DNA from: Vitis vinifera
Taxonomy: Eukaryota > Streptophyta > Magnoliopsida > Vitales > Vitaceae
Assembly (NCBI RefSeq): GCF_030704535.1
Contig: NC_081819.1
Coordinates: 18,138,001-18,202,000 of the forward strand
DNA length: 64,000 bases
Reading direction: 5' to 3'
The notes beneath the pieces were generated by a model. The model was not told the origin of the DNA. It did no database searches and saw nothing but the letters and a program-made list of their open reading frames with translations. The translations under genes and the position numbers were made by a program. Shown piece after piece: positions 1 through 12,096 of this stretch; the stretch's first letter is position 1, and each line of letters starts with the position of its first letter.

Positions 1-728
1 GGAAAAAAGCACCCTAGACAGTTAATGAAGGGTCATGTCTTCATGTTCCTTAGTTCATATGGCTTCTAACTTTGTTCTGGGGAGAAAATTTCAGGGAGTT
101 TCACATTTCAATGGAGAGCATTTGTTGACATGCCACATTAATCTGGAGTGAGTCTCGAGAGTGTCAATTCAAAGTTTTACTTCCAACAAGTAGATTTCAT
201 GGACCCTTTTAAGTTCAAAGTATTTTCTTAGTGGGATACCTTACCAAACTACTACTGTAATGGGCACACTGCAAGCAAGTAGCAACCTGATTTGGAGGGT
301 ATTAGAGAACATTGCACCATTACGGTTGTTAGGGTGAACAGGAGTTTCCCATAATTCCTTATGACAGTATCATTCTGCAATGTATTTTTTCAGAAGTGAA
401 CTCAATGACAATTAACCATTTCTCTGTTATGAAAATTGTCCTAATTTCCAACTAGACAAACCAAAAAGCTAATAGTTTGATTGTTATTACATAAGAATTG
501 GGTATAGGTAGTCACTTGTTTCACAAATATAACCCTCCTCCTTAAAGGTGTTTCTATCTGTATCATAGAAAAATAACAAAGCCTTCAAGAATAGTAATGT
601 TTGAAAAACATTGGAATCTCTAAGTCAGGGAATAGTGGGCCTACATATTGCCCTGGTAACTCATATGGAGCATATTAATTGTCATAGAATGAATAAAAAA
701 TGGAATAGCATACGGTACCATCAAATAC
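1..728. other. Left edge: SEC1-like gene intron, no exon found
   Basis: This is presumably intron downstream of the last SEC1-like exon I can place (729-761, minus strand). The next conserved stretch of the family, around the Gly-Phe that follows the Asp-Ser-Gln ending that exon, was not found here, so it probably lies outside the window. No other gene is visible. Confidence 0.5.
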
Positions 729-3700
729 CTGACTGTCTACGGGAAAGTACTCCAAATTCATCTGGATGTTACCAAGCAAACAAGAAGAATGTCACAAATA
801 GAACAAAAAAAAATCTCAAAACTGGAAATTGATAAACTATTTAATATACAAGAATCTTTACAAGAAGAATGATAATTTTTAACCTCTCTTAATGCACCTA
901 TGCGGGGTAGAACACTTGTATCACTCTTGATGTGATTAACCAGATCTTTTGGAATAGGGGAACTAAAGAATACAAATGCTCTGAAACCAAATATTAGAAT
1001 GGTTGAGAAATGACCAAAACAAAAGAGTTTTCTATCAATTCATAACAATACTTGCTAAAGAGTTCTAGAAGATGAAAAGCTAGAATCCTTCACATACTTC
1101 TTGTATAAAGGCACCCTTCCCGACATGTCAGACAAGAACATGACAACACTGCATGTTAAGCAAGAAACAGAAGTTAAATACATTTCCACGGTAGGAAGAG
1201 AAGTGAAAATAAAAACAAAAAATTTAAAAACAGAAATGAGAGCCTAATCTCAAATTTAGGAACCCTTGTTGGTGCACTTATGTTGGAATTAAAACAATCA
1301 ATTTCTGATAGGCATATCAACTGTACTGAGAAATCATTACATCTTCTGACAACCGAAACAATAAAGTATTAACCAGTAGTATTTTGCAAAAGGTTTATAG
1401 AGTCAACAGCTGAAAAGACATAACAAAATAAAGGAAGGGGGATTTAATGATGGCCTAGAAGGAAGGTGGGGGGATTCTACTAAAATCCTAAAAAAATAAC
1501 AAGAATGACTAGATTTGAATCCAAATAAAAAATACTGAGAAGGAACAGTTTTCTTTGAACCATGGAAATTTTAGACTCCATTTAGGTCCTGAACAGTTTG
1601 AGAGAAAGTGCAAGAGAATGAAAATAGAGGGGAAAAGGGGAAGGAAAGAAAAAAATAAAGGAAAAAAAAAATGGTTTAAAGTTAAAAAAAATAAAAAAAT
1701 CCCTCACATGTTTTTTGAAATTTATTTCTCTTCTTTGCTCTCTTATATTAGGAATGAAGAATTTGAAAATGCATACAATTCTAACTAACTTTCATTATAT
1801 TTGATTTTTCCTCATATTTCTATGGTAAACCTAAAAAGAGAATTTGTATTCCTTCCTACTTTTCTTCCTTTCCCTAGGACTTTTCATGATCCAAAGGGAG
1901 TCCAAGACTACAAGTATGAAGGCAACAAGTAGAATCCTAGAGCATTTTTTGATAGCTTGCTTTGAACCACAAGTGCCATATGAAGAGAAATTGATGACTA
2001 TAGACCTTGAGATTTTCAAGCGTTCATTTGGAAATTAAACTATGAGTAACGGTGTTACAAAACACTTGAAATGCATCTCTTCTCTACCCATTTTGACAAC
2101 GCCTTGCCCCCCAGTGTTTGGGACTGGGCACAAAACCATTTTAACCAGATAGTTCTGTAAGATTTAAATGAACTAATGGATACAGTCCAGCAGGAGCAGT
2201 ACTGAATCAGAAGACATGCGAATGCGCAATTGCTAGCTAAACTACAAAGGAGTCCAAAAAAATTAATACCTAGACTTTAAAGGTTTACTTTTACTATTGA
2301 ATTCAATACAGAGATCTATATATAGAACCAAATTAAAAACAGAAAAGCAGCCAGGATTTCTTCACATACCCAAACTATGCAATTTCTCTCTAAATATAAC
2401 TAAGGAAATAAGCATCAAAGAGAAAAACAAATGAAAGGGAAAATATTGTACTTCTCCTTTGAAGGCTGGATGAAATATATAGCATCCAAGGAGGGCAATG
2501 GTTGCCTTCTCCTATAAAGGTCTTCAACCACTGCAGAAAAAGTAGAAATTCCATTCGGTATCATTCATAGGAACCGGCACTCAGAAACTAAATTAGGAAT
2601 ATATTTTCGTACGGTTGTATAACTGAATATAGAACCACATAAATGCACAATGCAATCAGCATGGAAGCATTCATACAAACCAATATTTGGTTGGAAAACA
2701 ATGGCATAGAAATATATTCACTATATAACAAGAAGTGTATATAAATAGAGAACAGATTACTAAGTTGAATAGCATTGTTTTCTGTGTACAGACAATATGA
2801 CATACAACAAGAAAAGCATCTTGTGCAGAGGGATTTTCTATGGGGAGAGGGAGCTCTTGTGCAGAGGCCACACCTTGTTAGGTGGAATCTGGTTTGCTTG
2901 GAAAAAAGGAAAGGTGGGTTGGGTGTGAGAAATTTAGCTTTGATGAATAGAGCTCTCTTAAGTAAGTGGAATTGGTGCTATGCCAATGAAAAAGAGGCTT
3001 TTTGAAAGCAAGTTATCAATCAGAAATATGGTGTGGAAGAGGGAGAGTGGTGCACTCAGGTTGTAAGTGGGAGGTATGGTGTTAGACTTTGGAAAGCAAT
3101 AAGAAATGAGTGGTTGTTTCTGAATAGTAGACTAGCCTACCAAGTGGGTAATGGTCGGAGAGTGAAATTTGGGAAGGACAAGTGGTGTGGAGATGAGCCT
3201 CTTTGTGAGTCATTCCCCTCTTTATATTCCATTTCCCTGTCTAAAGATGCTTGGGTGTCGGATGTTTGGAACCCAGACAGTGATGGGGAGGGTTGGACCC
3301 CTCTTTTCTCAAGGGCGTTCAATGATTGGAAGATTGAGATGGTGGAGTGTTTTATTTTCAAGATCCAAGCTTTTAGGGTGCAAAGAGAGGACGAAGATAG
3401 AGTGGTTTGGATGACTTCAAAGAGTGGTGATTCCTCAGTCAAGTCGTTGTATTCTATATTGGAGCCCGAAGACTCTCATTTGTTCCCTTGTAATAGCATA
3501 TGGAGGGTGAAGGCACCTCCTAAGGTTGCCTTCTTTGCTTGGGAGGCTTCTTGGGCTAAAATCTTAACTTTGGAGCAAGTTCAGAGGAGGGGGTACTCTA
3601 TGGCAAACAGGTGTTTTCTATGCCTCTCTGAAGTAGAGACGGTGGATCACCTTTTACTTCATTGTGTAAAGACGCGGGTTTTGTGGAATCTCATTTTCTC

Positions 3701-6700
3701 CCTATTTGGTGTGGCTTGGGTTCTTTCATGTTCAGTGAAGGAAACTCTTCTTAGGTGGCATGGAGCTATTGTGGGGAAAACTCGTAAAAAGGCTTGGCAA
3801 TTGGCCCCCTTATGTATTTTTTAGTCAATCTAGAAGGAAAGGAACTTGTTAGCTTTTGAGAATGAGGAGCTTTCGCATAGACTGAAATATTCTTTTGTAT
3901 GTAATATTTGGTCTTGGGTTAGGATGTCTATGGTTTTGAGCCCTTCTTCTCTTGTTAGTTTTTTGGATTGGCTAGGCTCTAAGTAGGGGTTTCGAGCTTT
4001 TAGGCTACTTTTGTATACTCTCTGTATACTTTGAGGGCACTGTTTTTGGTGCTTCCTCTTTTCGTTAAATACATTTCTTTTTATCTATCAAAAAAAAAAA
4101 CAAGAAAAGCATCACAGGCATGAATACATTCAGAAAACAAGGAAATGTGGTAAAAATTAAAAGAATAACAAGTGAATGGATTCACAGAGTCCAATTTTCA
4201 GCAAATGCCTTTTGAAGCTTACAGGAAATTCCTTCATCTGTTATGTCCGCCATTTTGCATGAGGAAGACATGACTTTCGTAGTAACTTTATCCATGATGA
4301 GTACCTGTGGAAGATCAGTTAAGGTTGACTAAACAACATAACATAGACAAATTCAACAATGTGCAACTATGTACTGGATATGACGGACAGAATTATTCAG
4401 CAAGAATTAACAACAGAAAAGAATTCAAGATGCACTGATCACAAATATCACATAGGTTGATTAATTAGGCGAAGACAGCAGCAACTCTAATGCATATGAC
4501 ATGGAGTTAAAAACATAAGGAAAACTTTAATCCTTGGTCAAGGTTAATTTGCAATCAAATCACTACTTGTATCTTATTGATCAAATCAACAGAATTTTAT
4601 TTTCCAGGTAAAATATTGCTGCATTTCCCAGCACTCATCAATAAGAAGAGATTTTCAGATGTCTTAATGTAACAAACATGCCATTTATGTCCAAATCCCT
4701 TATGTATCATTGAAAATTTGAGGATATCATATTTATTGCTACTTATATGTGTTAAAGCATACCAACCCTAAGAAAGAACCAGAATTCAAATATGAACTCA
4801 ACATTCTAAATTTCATTCTCTTCCCTCTCTCTGCTCCAAAACGTCAATTAAAATTTTAATTTTGTTAGATTTCAGTTTTGAACAAAAAAATAATCAATTT
4901 GCTGTAACATAGCCTTAGAAGCATTTATCATCAAGGCAATGGTCCAATAGTAAGAGGGGATCTGAACTATCAGGTACATGCCATGTACTGTTTGTTTCTA
5001 ATTTTGAAAAAATAGGGGTAAACAAAAGCAAAACACCAAACATGTTCTCTCCAAAACAATAAAGCTAGGTTCAAAAAGCATTAAGAGAATCATAAATCAG
5101 AAGATTTGCAGCATCAACATACTTTCCAAGTTGATTTTGAATCCCCTGTTTTAGTTGATCTGAGCATTTCATGTAGTAAACCTGAAGTACGAATCCACCA
5201 ATAGTATATGAGCAAAGAGGAAGAAAAAAACCAAAATTAATATGTCAAATTCAACATCTACTTATCAAACAAATGTTCAATGAGTTCTAAAAATTTATCT
5301 TGCAACAATCTTAAACATAGCATATCAAAATAAATATGTTAACATGCATGTGGACGTTCCATAGGGATGTAATTTCTTTAACAAACAGAAATGGCTACCA
5401 TCTTGCTTGCCTAAAAAATTAAGATTTTACCTTGGTTAAAATGTGATCATTCTAGGAAGTAAAAGGCCATCATAATGCAAATTATTTACCCAATAAGATC
5501 AACAAACAAGCAACTGATTTAGTGGATTTGAGCATATAAAGAACAACCACCAACCGCTTTCTGTAGTTTTTTCTTAAATAACATATTCTACAATACTTCA
5601 AAATTAGTTTTCTATCATCCCACCATCAATACCTTATCCAACTTCTTGAGTTGGTTGCACAGGCTCTTTTCTCAAATATATGTTTATCATACATTTTCCA
5701 AGTGATCAATCTTCAAATATTTTACTACAACACAAAAGAAGGGTGGGAAGTTTGACCAACAACCTTTTGACCTTCACCTCATCTTTTCAAAGCACTGAAG
5801 CAGCATAATCCGCTTCATTGGGATTTCACTAAATTTTCAGCAGTTTAATCTTCTTAGTCAAATCTCTGTTTTGCCCACTGTTGAGCTAGTCCCTAGCACT
5901 ATACTGTAATGCAATCATTCTAAAATTATGAACTTGTGGCATGCAGTATCCACATAAGTGCCATCTCCAGATCCCTACTCCCTACCATCTTGAAATCCAA
6001 TAACGTTCCATTGTTTCAATTGATTGGCAACTTAAAGCAAAATGACCACCAATATGGAAGAAGAGCATTAGCCAAACTGAACATGTTATTTGTCTTTGAG
6101 CCAAATCACTATGTCTTGAATTTAAATTGAAGTTCAACATCCTGGATTACATTCATCTACAAATAAAGAAAAAGAAAATAAAGAAATAAATAGACTGCCT
6201 AATCAGGGGACTGAACTATTCTACTGAAATTCATATGCTTTTTTTTCATTTACTCAGAGAAGGGTTACACGAAAAAAAAGGAAAAAAAGAAAAAAAGAAA
6301 AAAAAAAAAAAATGAACTTCTATTGCATAATCATTTCTTTTCTTTTCTTTTCCTTTTTTACCTTTCCTTTTTTTCACTAGAAAAACCATAAAAGACCAAT
6401 AGCATCTCCCAAGTGCTTTCTGATGTATATAAATAAATCCTCTTAATTATGCATGCAGTTCCATATCAAATCAACAAATATTTATATAAGTTATAGTAAA
6501 CACAAATCATTTTTCAAAAGCATATGATTCAATGTGTGGGACCTTCTCCACTCAGGATTCAGAATTTCTCTGGGAAAACAAAAGCAATGAAACTTACAAT
6601 TTTAAGAAGAAACCTATTTTCGGCAGTATTAAGTTGCTAAATGGTGTTTCTTTCTTGAAAATCAAGAAAAAAAAAAAAAAAATCAAAATTTCAGGTAGGT

Positions 6701-7134
6701 CAAGAAAACTTTAAGTCAACATCCAGTACACCAACGCCGTTTCCCGTTACTGGAAACGCACAAATTTTTCTCAGGATTTTCAATACCCCCCTACTCTCAA
6801 AAACATTCTTCCACGCACAGATTTCGAAAATGCCATATGCCCACAACCTTTTCAAAATTTTCACCTCAAAAGCAAATAAGAAACTCATTTGTCCACAAAA
6901 TATGATTTCTAGAAAGAAAAAAGAAAAGAAAAGAAAAGAAAAGAAAAGAAAAGCTTTTCTTCATCATTTCCCTATCTTTTCGTCCGTTTTCTTAGCAAAG
7001 AAGTACAGACAACAAAAGTACAACAAACCAAAATCCAAACAAAAAAGTCAAATAAACTTACGATCGCGGCTGATTTGACGAAAGTTCTTGTACTCTCCGG
7101 CATTTGACGAAAAATCAAAGTCCGACATCGACAT
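729..7134 (-). CDS. SEC1/KEULE-family Sec1-Munc18 protein, 5' part (3' end outside window)
   Basis: SM proteins bind syntaxin-type SNAREs and control vesicle fusion at the plasma membrane and cell plate. Seven exons join in phase: 7062-7134, 5123-5181, 4223-4304, 2452-2530, 1098-1148, 884-980 and 729-761. They give 158 N-terminal residues. Family landmarks in order are [65 protein letters not shown] and [14 protein letters not shown]. These match remembered Arabidopsis KEULE, SEC1A and SEC1B; the EYFP stretch favours the SEC1A/B side. The start is the first of two nearby ATGs (residues 1 and 3). The full protein is normally about 660 residues, so most of it lies off the left edge. A LINE sits in the intron between the third and fourth exons. 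The 5' part is duplicated at 12.1-14.2 kb. Confidence 0.92.
2821..4099 (+). mobile_element. 5'-truncated L1-type LINE (3' end of ORF2, zf-RVT)
   Basis: The element carries the C-terminal part of a plant LINE reverse transcriptase polyprotein. Visible are [15 protein letters not shown], the [14 protein letters not shown] stretch and a zf-RVT knuckle of form C-x2-C-x8-H-x4-C around 3610-3665. It ends in an A-run at about 4090-4100. A 14-bp target-site duplication, ACAAGAAAAGCATC, flanks it at 2807-2820 and 4100-4113. The reading frame is interrupted by TGA at 3003-3005 and TAG at 3822-3824, each most simply a changed Trp codon, so this copy is dead. It lies in an intron of the SEC1-like gene, antisense to it. 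Truncation at the 5' end with a poly-A tail is typical of target-primed reverse transcription. Confidence 0.93.
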
Positions 7135-8517
7135 CGCGGATCCAAACGAACGAAGATCAGAGAGCCAAATCCAGAAGAGAAAAGGCGAGAAAGTTAGAGG
7201 GGAGAGTGTCTTCTCTAGAGAGAGTTTTCTGGAGCAAGAAAGGAGGAGAGAAATGATCGGAGGAAAGGTCGTTATGGTTGTGGTGGGAACGTTCTTCTCG
7301 ATGAATATTTTTATTTTTTGAATGTAAAATAGAACGGGAATTTCGCTTTCGTTTCGGTGGGAACGCCGCCAGAATGGTGCACCAAATGCGTCGTCGTTTT
7401 GTCTCTTTAAATGCTTGAAATTACGGTTCCATCCTTTCTTGTTTTTCAACTGTCGGCCCCTGATATTTGGGGTTATCTCATACGGCCCCCCTATATTTTG
7501 AAGTGTTCGACTTTTAACCCTCGAAGGGGCTTCGATCCTGGTGTTGGTGCCAAGACGTGACCGCCTCTCAACTCTCACGTTGATTTATCTATTGGAGATT
7601 TTCTACAAAAATGGGCTACTTGAAGGACAATTTTTCTTTAGCTTCCAACTTCTTTATTTACTTATTTTTAATGAAGACACAATTTTTCCAACCATTTTTA
7701 ATACTTGAATTAAGTTTGAATTAAATTTTTGTTGAATTCAAGTTTTAAAAAATAAGGTTAAATTAAATTTATATTAACTACCCCAAATTAAAACTTAAGT
7801 TAAATTATATTTGACTAGATTATTTCTTAATTTGAATTTAACCCAATTTATAATTCGATCTAATCCATCTAAATTACAGTCAGTCTTAAAATGACAGTTT
7901 CAATTACTTAAAATGACTGCTTCAATTTTATTTTATTTTTAAAAAAAATGAATCTATGTTGGAGTTGTTCTTTCTTTAATAATAACTTCTATTTTTAAAA
8001 GAGGTTGTTACTTGAAGAGAAAATTTTACTAAAAATAAAATATAAAATAAACTTAATTTTTAGTCTAAGTGTAATTTGAAGGAATAATTTCAATGTAAAA
8101 GAAATTAATAAATTTGTAGCACTAGCCCATAAAATGACAGTGTTTGAGAAAGAAATAGGCAAGTAATGTAACAATAAGAAACTATGTATGAATTATGATA
8201 TTTGAGTGGACTTGAAGCTATCTTGGCCGTCGAGATATTAGTTCAATCAACATCATGTTGGCTCCTTAAATCACATATTTGTAAGCTAGACCTGATATCA
8301 CATGGCCAAGGAATGCCCCAGGAAGCTCAAACTATGTCACTCAACTACATGTAAATGTATTAAGGGTGAGATAGGGCTCAAGCCCAAATACAATTAAAAT
8401 CACGCAATTATCATATTATTATATAATTTTTAATAATATACTTTGCATTTTATTGAAATATTAAACAAAATATTACATTTTTTTCTATTCCAAAATTATA
8501 CATATATATATACATAT

Positions 8518-8552
<35 letters not shown>

Positions 8553-8965
8553 ACCAGTTAGACGTGACTAGCTTGGGATATCACATGGGTGAGTCAAACG
8601 GTTTAACCCAAGTAGCTTGACTGGTTCATTGAAATCAATTTAATAACGTTAAACAAGTAAAGAGTGAGTTTGATAATGATTTTAGAAAATATTTCTATTT
8701 TTTTTAACACTTAAAATTTTTTATCTTTTAAATATAAAAATAAAAAATAAAAATTAGAAACACTTCCTATAATCACTACCAAACACACTCGAAATAGCAA
8801 TGGAAAACACAACCCCAAATGTAATGTTCAAACTGACAGTTCTATTTATTAAGAGCTTATTGTCACAAGATGTTTCAGTAAGACTGACTTAGCAAGATAA
8901 GTGTCTTGATTTGTCTAAGTGTTGCACAGAAGAGACTAAATCCGTGATATTGTGCCAAACATGAA
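7135..8965. promoter_or_regulatory. SEC1-like upstream region and VR1 downstream region
   Basis: The first 200 bp above the SEC1 start (7135-7330) are purine/pyrimidine biased and probably hold the 5' UTR. The rest is AT-rich spacer with a TA dinucleotide run near 8499-8552. No start-site motif is convincing. Homologous sequence lies at 13993-15847 in unit B. No gene is seen. Confidence 0.4.
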
Positions 8966-10401
8966 CTAGAGAAACCCCTTCTCTTTGCAGCATTGAATTG
9001 CTTCATCAAACATCTCATCCAGCCCATACTTATACTTGAACCCAGTATCCAATAGCTTCTTTGACGAGACGCCAGGTGTTCCATACCCTTGAACCTCCTT
9101 CAAAGAACTGCAAAACAAAAAAAACAAAAAAGCAATTGAATATTTTGCCTTTTCAGATCAACAGATATGAAGCCAAAAAACATGGAGCAATTATTAAGAA
9201 AGGATTAAAATGGAACAGAACTCACTCTATTGTGGGTATTGGAAGTTGTGGGTACTTGGCAGAAAGAAACTCAGACATCTCATTCAGTGTCAGTCTGTCT
9301 GATGAACAAATATATCTGCCTTTTGCATCTGGGTATTCCAGAAGAAAGATGTGTGCACTGCATACATCATCCACGTGCACCATTGACACGCTCATAAGAA
9401 AATGATAATGTTGCTGGTCACCTGTATATGTCAAGAAAATTATGAAGAAGGTAGTTTCAAGTGTGGACTTGGTTGACCCAGGCCTAAAATGAGAAGAAAG
9501 TGCGAATATATATCACATGATTCAATTAGAATATATGTGTCTTCACAAAGTGAAGCAACATACCTAAGACCAGAGCCAGTGCGGCGTTCACCGATCCAGG
9601 GAACCGGGGACAAATGAAGGGGCCCACAACAAAAGAAGGAATCACAGTCACCAGGTCCAATCCATGCTCATGTGCAAAATCAAGAGCTGCCCTTTCGGTC
9701 ATTGTCTTGGAAATCATGTATGATAGGCCCCAATAGTTGAGAGCCTTGAGGAAATCTACATCACTCCATGAACTCTCATCCTTTATGTCTCCACCCTTGT
9801 CATTGTACTCAACAGCAGATGTACTAGAAGTATACACAACTCGCTTCACCGTCTTTGAATTCAGACACGCCTTTAAAATGCCTAAAGTGCCTTCCACCGA
9901 TCTTTTGGTCACAGTTTCCTCTGGTTCTGTGTCTTCAAAATCTATGGGATGAGCAACATGGAAAACTCCGATACATCCTTCAATGGCTGCTTCAAAACTG
10001 CTGGGATCACTCAGATCTGCGTTGTAGATTCGGAGCTTTTCCGATGCTCCCGGAAGGTTTGTCAGGTAGCTAACGTCTTTCTTGCTCTCTGATCATGTGG
10101 AAATTTTTGCAATTTCTAGAGTTAGCTTCTTTGCTAAAAAAGCCCTAAAAAAAACCAGAATGGCAAAACATTTCGTACTCCAAAACACGATTAATAATTT
10201 TATTAGTTTCGAAAAACTAAACTTAAAAAAAATGAGGAAAAAAAAAAAAAAAGATTATAAAATTCAAAAAATTTGCATACGAGGGTGAGATCGAATGGTA
10301 GCATTAACAGAGTAACCGTGTTGCAGAAGCTTCATGACGAGCCATGAGGCTATGAACCCTGTCCCACCTGTTACACACACTCTGCCTTTCTCGCCTTCCA
10401 T
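8966..10401 (-). CDS. VR1: vestitone-reductase-like NAD(P)H-dependent reductase (DFR/ANR/CCR superfamily)
   Basis: The exons 10281-10401, 9564-10088, 9226-9421 and 8966-9107 join in phase to an intact 327-residue protein. The family reduces carbonyls of flavonoid or phenylpropanoid substrates with [15 protein letters not shown] at residues 11-20 is the Rossmann dinucleotide loop, and Arg37 sits where NADPH-preferring members carry Arg. The catalytic set is a Ser at 128/129 with Tyr164-x3-Lys168 (YMISK). The length is normal for the family. The start is the ATG just before the Rossmann strand; an upstream in-frame ATG lies in the CT-rich leader and is less likely. It is one of four same-strand paralogues, with near-identical VR2 in the duplicated unit. 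The substrate cannot be read from sequence: vestitone reductase, anthocyanidin reductase and cinnamoyl-CoA reductase relatives share these motifs. Confidence 0.93.
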
Positions 10402-10450
10402 TTCTTCTCTCTCTCTTCTCTTTGTTTCTCTGTCTCTGTGTGTCCCCTCT

Positions 10451-10562
10451 CTTGATTTCTTTCTCTCCCTTTCTCTAGTAGGTTGCATATCAATCTACAT
10501 ACTTTGTCCCTCTTGAGTCTTGATTTCTTTCTCTCGCTTTCTGTGTTAGGTTGCATGTCAAT
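10451..10562. promoter_or_regulatory. VR1 CT-rich leader with a 68-bp repeat
   Basis: Two copies of a CTTGATTTCTTTCTCTC-type segment ending in TAGGTTGCAT lie at 10451-10494 and 10519-10562, just upstream of the VR1 start. VR2 has the same doublet near 17290-17405, and VR4 has the second motif near 26370-26420. These are probably 5' UTR or core promoter; no TATA box is assigned. Confidence 0.5.
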
Positions 10563-10812
10563 TCAGTCCCATATAATCTATTTAATAAAAAGGATGATAT
10601 TCTTAAATATACAACTGGGGAGAGCGGGACAAGAGACTACCATCGAGACTACCAGGCACACCACAACCAACAGGCAAGACAAACGAGACTTGGGAAAGCT
10701 GGCAACCCAATCGGGAGACAGAGTCTCGTTAAATAATAGATTTCTTTCCTCCTATTCCTTTTTTTCTAGCAAGATGACATCATTACTTACATGCTCCTGA
10801 GATTAAATTAAA

Positions 10813-11473
10813 GAGTATCGGGTCAAAATGGGTCATTTATTAAAAAAAAAAAAAAAAAAACAACCAATTTTTCAAAGTTACGATCAAATTCGTCTCTTTG
10901 TATTCAAATTCATCTCTTTGTCATAGGCATCATGTCATTAAATTATTTTTTTTTTCATCATTTTAGTTAAAATATCAATTGATAGCTGAAACTTCATTTT
11001 TAAACTAAAACCGTAATTGATAATAAGACTTCATTTTTTAACTAAAGCCTCAATTGATAACTGAGACTTTAGTTAATTATTTTTTAAAATTAAAAATTAT
11101 TAAATTATAATTTATTATTGAAAATTTAAAAATATATTTAAATAATAATTATTTATATTTAAACTTAAGAATCTAGTATTATTTTAACAAACATAAATTG
11201 ATAAATAAAAAAAATTATAACTGAATATTTTATTTATTAATAATCTTAAAATAATAAATTTATATAACATATAAATAATTTATAAAATAAAAATGAAGTG
11301 ATTTTAAGTAAAATGATGATTTTTTTTTTTTTTTAATGATATGGCGCCTACGTGACACCAAAAATGCTAATTTAAACACAAGTTTCAAAAAGGCTAATTT
11401 AAACACAAGTTTCAAAAAGTGGTTGGATGTTATGTTTTTTTTTAATAAATGGGTCATTTTGAACCAATGCTCC
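10813..11473. mobile_element. 661-bp MITE-like DNA transposon (8-bp target duplication)
   Basis: The ends form an imperfect inverted repeat of about 32 bp, starting GAGTATCGGGTCAAAATGGG on the left. AAATTAAA is duplicated at 10805-10812 and 11474-11481. The unfilled site survives in unit B near 17670, where one copy of a diverged form of that octamer is seen. There is no coding capacity; the interior is AT-rich with a tandem doublet at about 11375-11420. An 8-bp duplication fits hAT or some Mutator-like elements. Confidence 0.82.
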
Positions 11474-11499
11474 AAATTAAATTTAAACCTATGAGCCCA

Positions 11500-11650
11500 T
11501 CCCGAACACTTCATACGAAAATGGATTAACTCATTGAAAGACTTGCAAGAATGTTGAACATTTTGCCTTCTCAGATCATCAGCAGCAGACAAGCAATTAA
11601 TACTGAAAAATGACTGAAAATGAATTAATTTACTCGGTTGTGGGATTACC
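11500..11650 (-). pseudogene. Relic of a VR gene (around intron 3)
   Basis: About 120 bp matches the VR3 segment 19330-19455: the edge of exon 4, intron 3, and the edge of exon 3 with its donor region. Almost no coding sequence remains. The order is slightly scrambled. The same relic is in unit B at 17690-17870, so it predates the segmental duplication and marks a lost VR copy. Confidence 0.7.
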
Positions 11651-12096
11651 TTTTTACTTTTATTTATTCTAATTACCTTTACGATCTCTTTTGCTATCCT
11701 ACCACCTCCACTATTAATCGATCTTGTTTACTTTAATTATAATTTATGAATATAAATATGCTAATTTTATAATTTAAAATAAGTTTTAAATTAACTTTAT
11801 TAAACAGCCTTAACGTCAATTAAAATTTTAATTTTGTTAGATTTCAGTTTTGAACAAAAAAAATCTATCAATTTACTGTAACATAGCCTTAGAAGCATTT
11901 ATCATCAAGGCAATGATCCAATAGTAAGAGGGGATCTGAACTATCAGGTACATGCCATGTACTGCTTGTTTCTAATTTTGAAAAAATAGGGGTAAACAAA
12001 AGCAAAACACCAAACATGTTCTCTCCAAAACAATAAAGCTAGGCTCAAAAAGCATTAAGAGAATCATAAATCAGAAGATTTGCAGCATCAACATAC

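Larger units (their letters stand above)
4840..11814. repeat. Tandem segmental duplication, unit A
   Basis: About 7 kb that recurs at 11815-18044. It holds the SEC1-like promoter with its first two exons, then the VR1 gene and its upstream region. Both units begin at AACGTCAATTAAAATTTTAA and end near TTAACTTTAT followed by a TTAAC-like junction. AAC at the joint suggests a microhomology breakpoint. Private to this unit are a 661-bp MITE (10813-11473), about 300 bp around 8472-8773, and intron segments near 5290-5570 and 6050-6490 that are missing from unit B. Confidence 0.93.

Noticed and set aside
1555-1788. A Lys-rich 77-residue open frame
   Set aside because: Low-complexity A-rich intron sequence of the SEC1-like gene. 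It has no motif.
7048-7578. A 176-residue open frame on the minus strand over the SEC1 start
   Set aside because: Only its last 24 codons are coding (SEC1 exon 1). The upstream part is 5' UTR and promoter without family resemblance.
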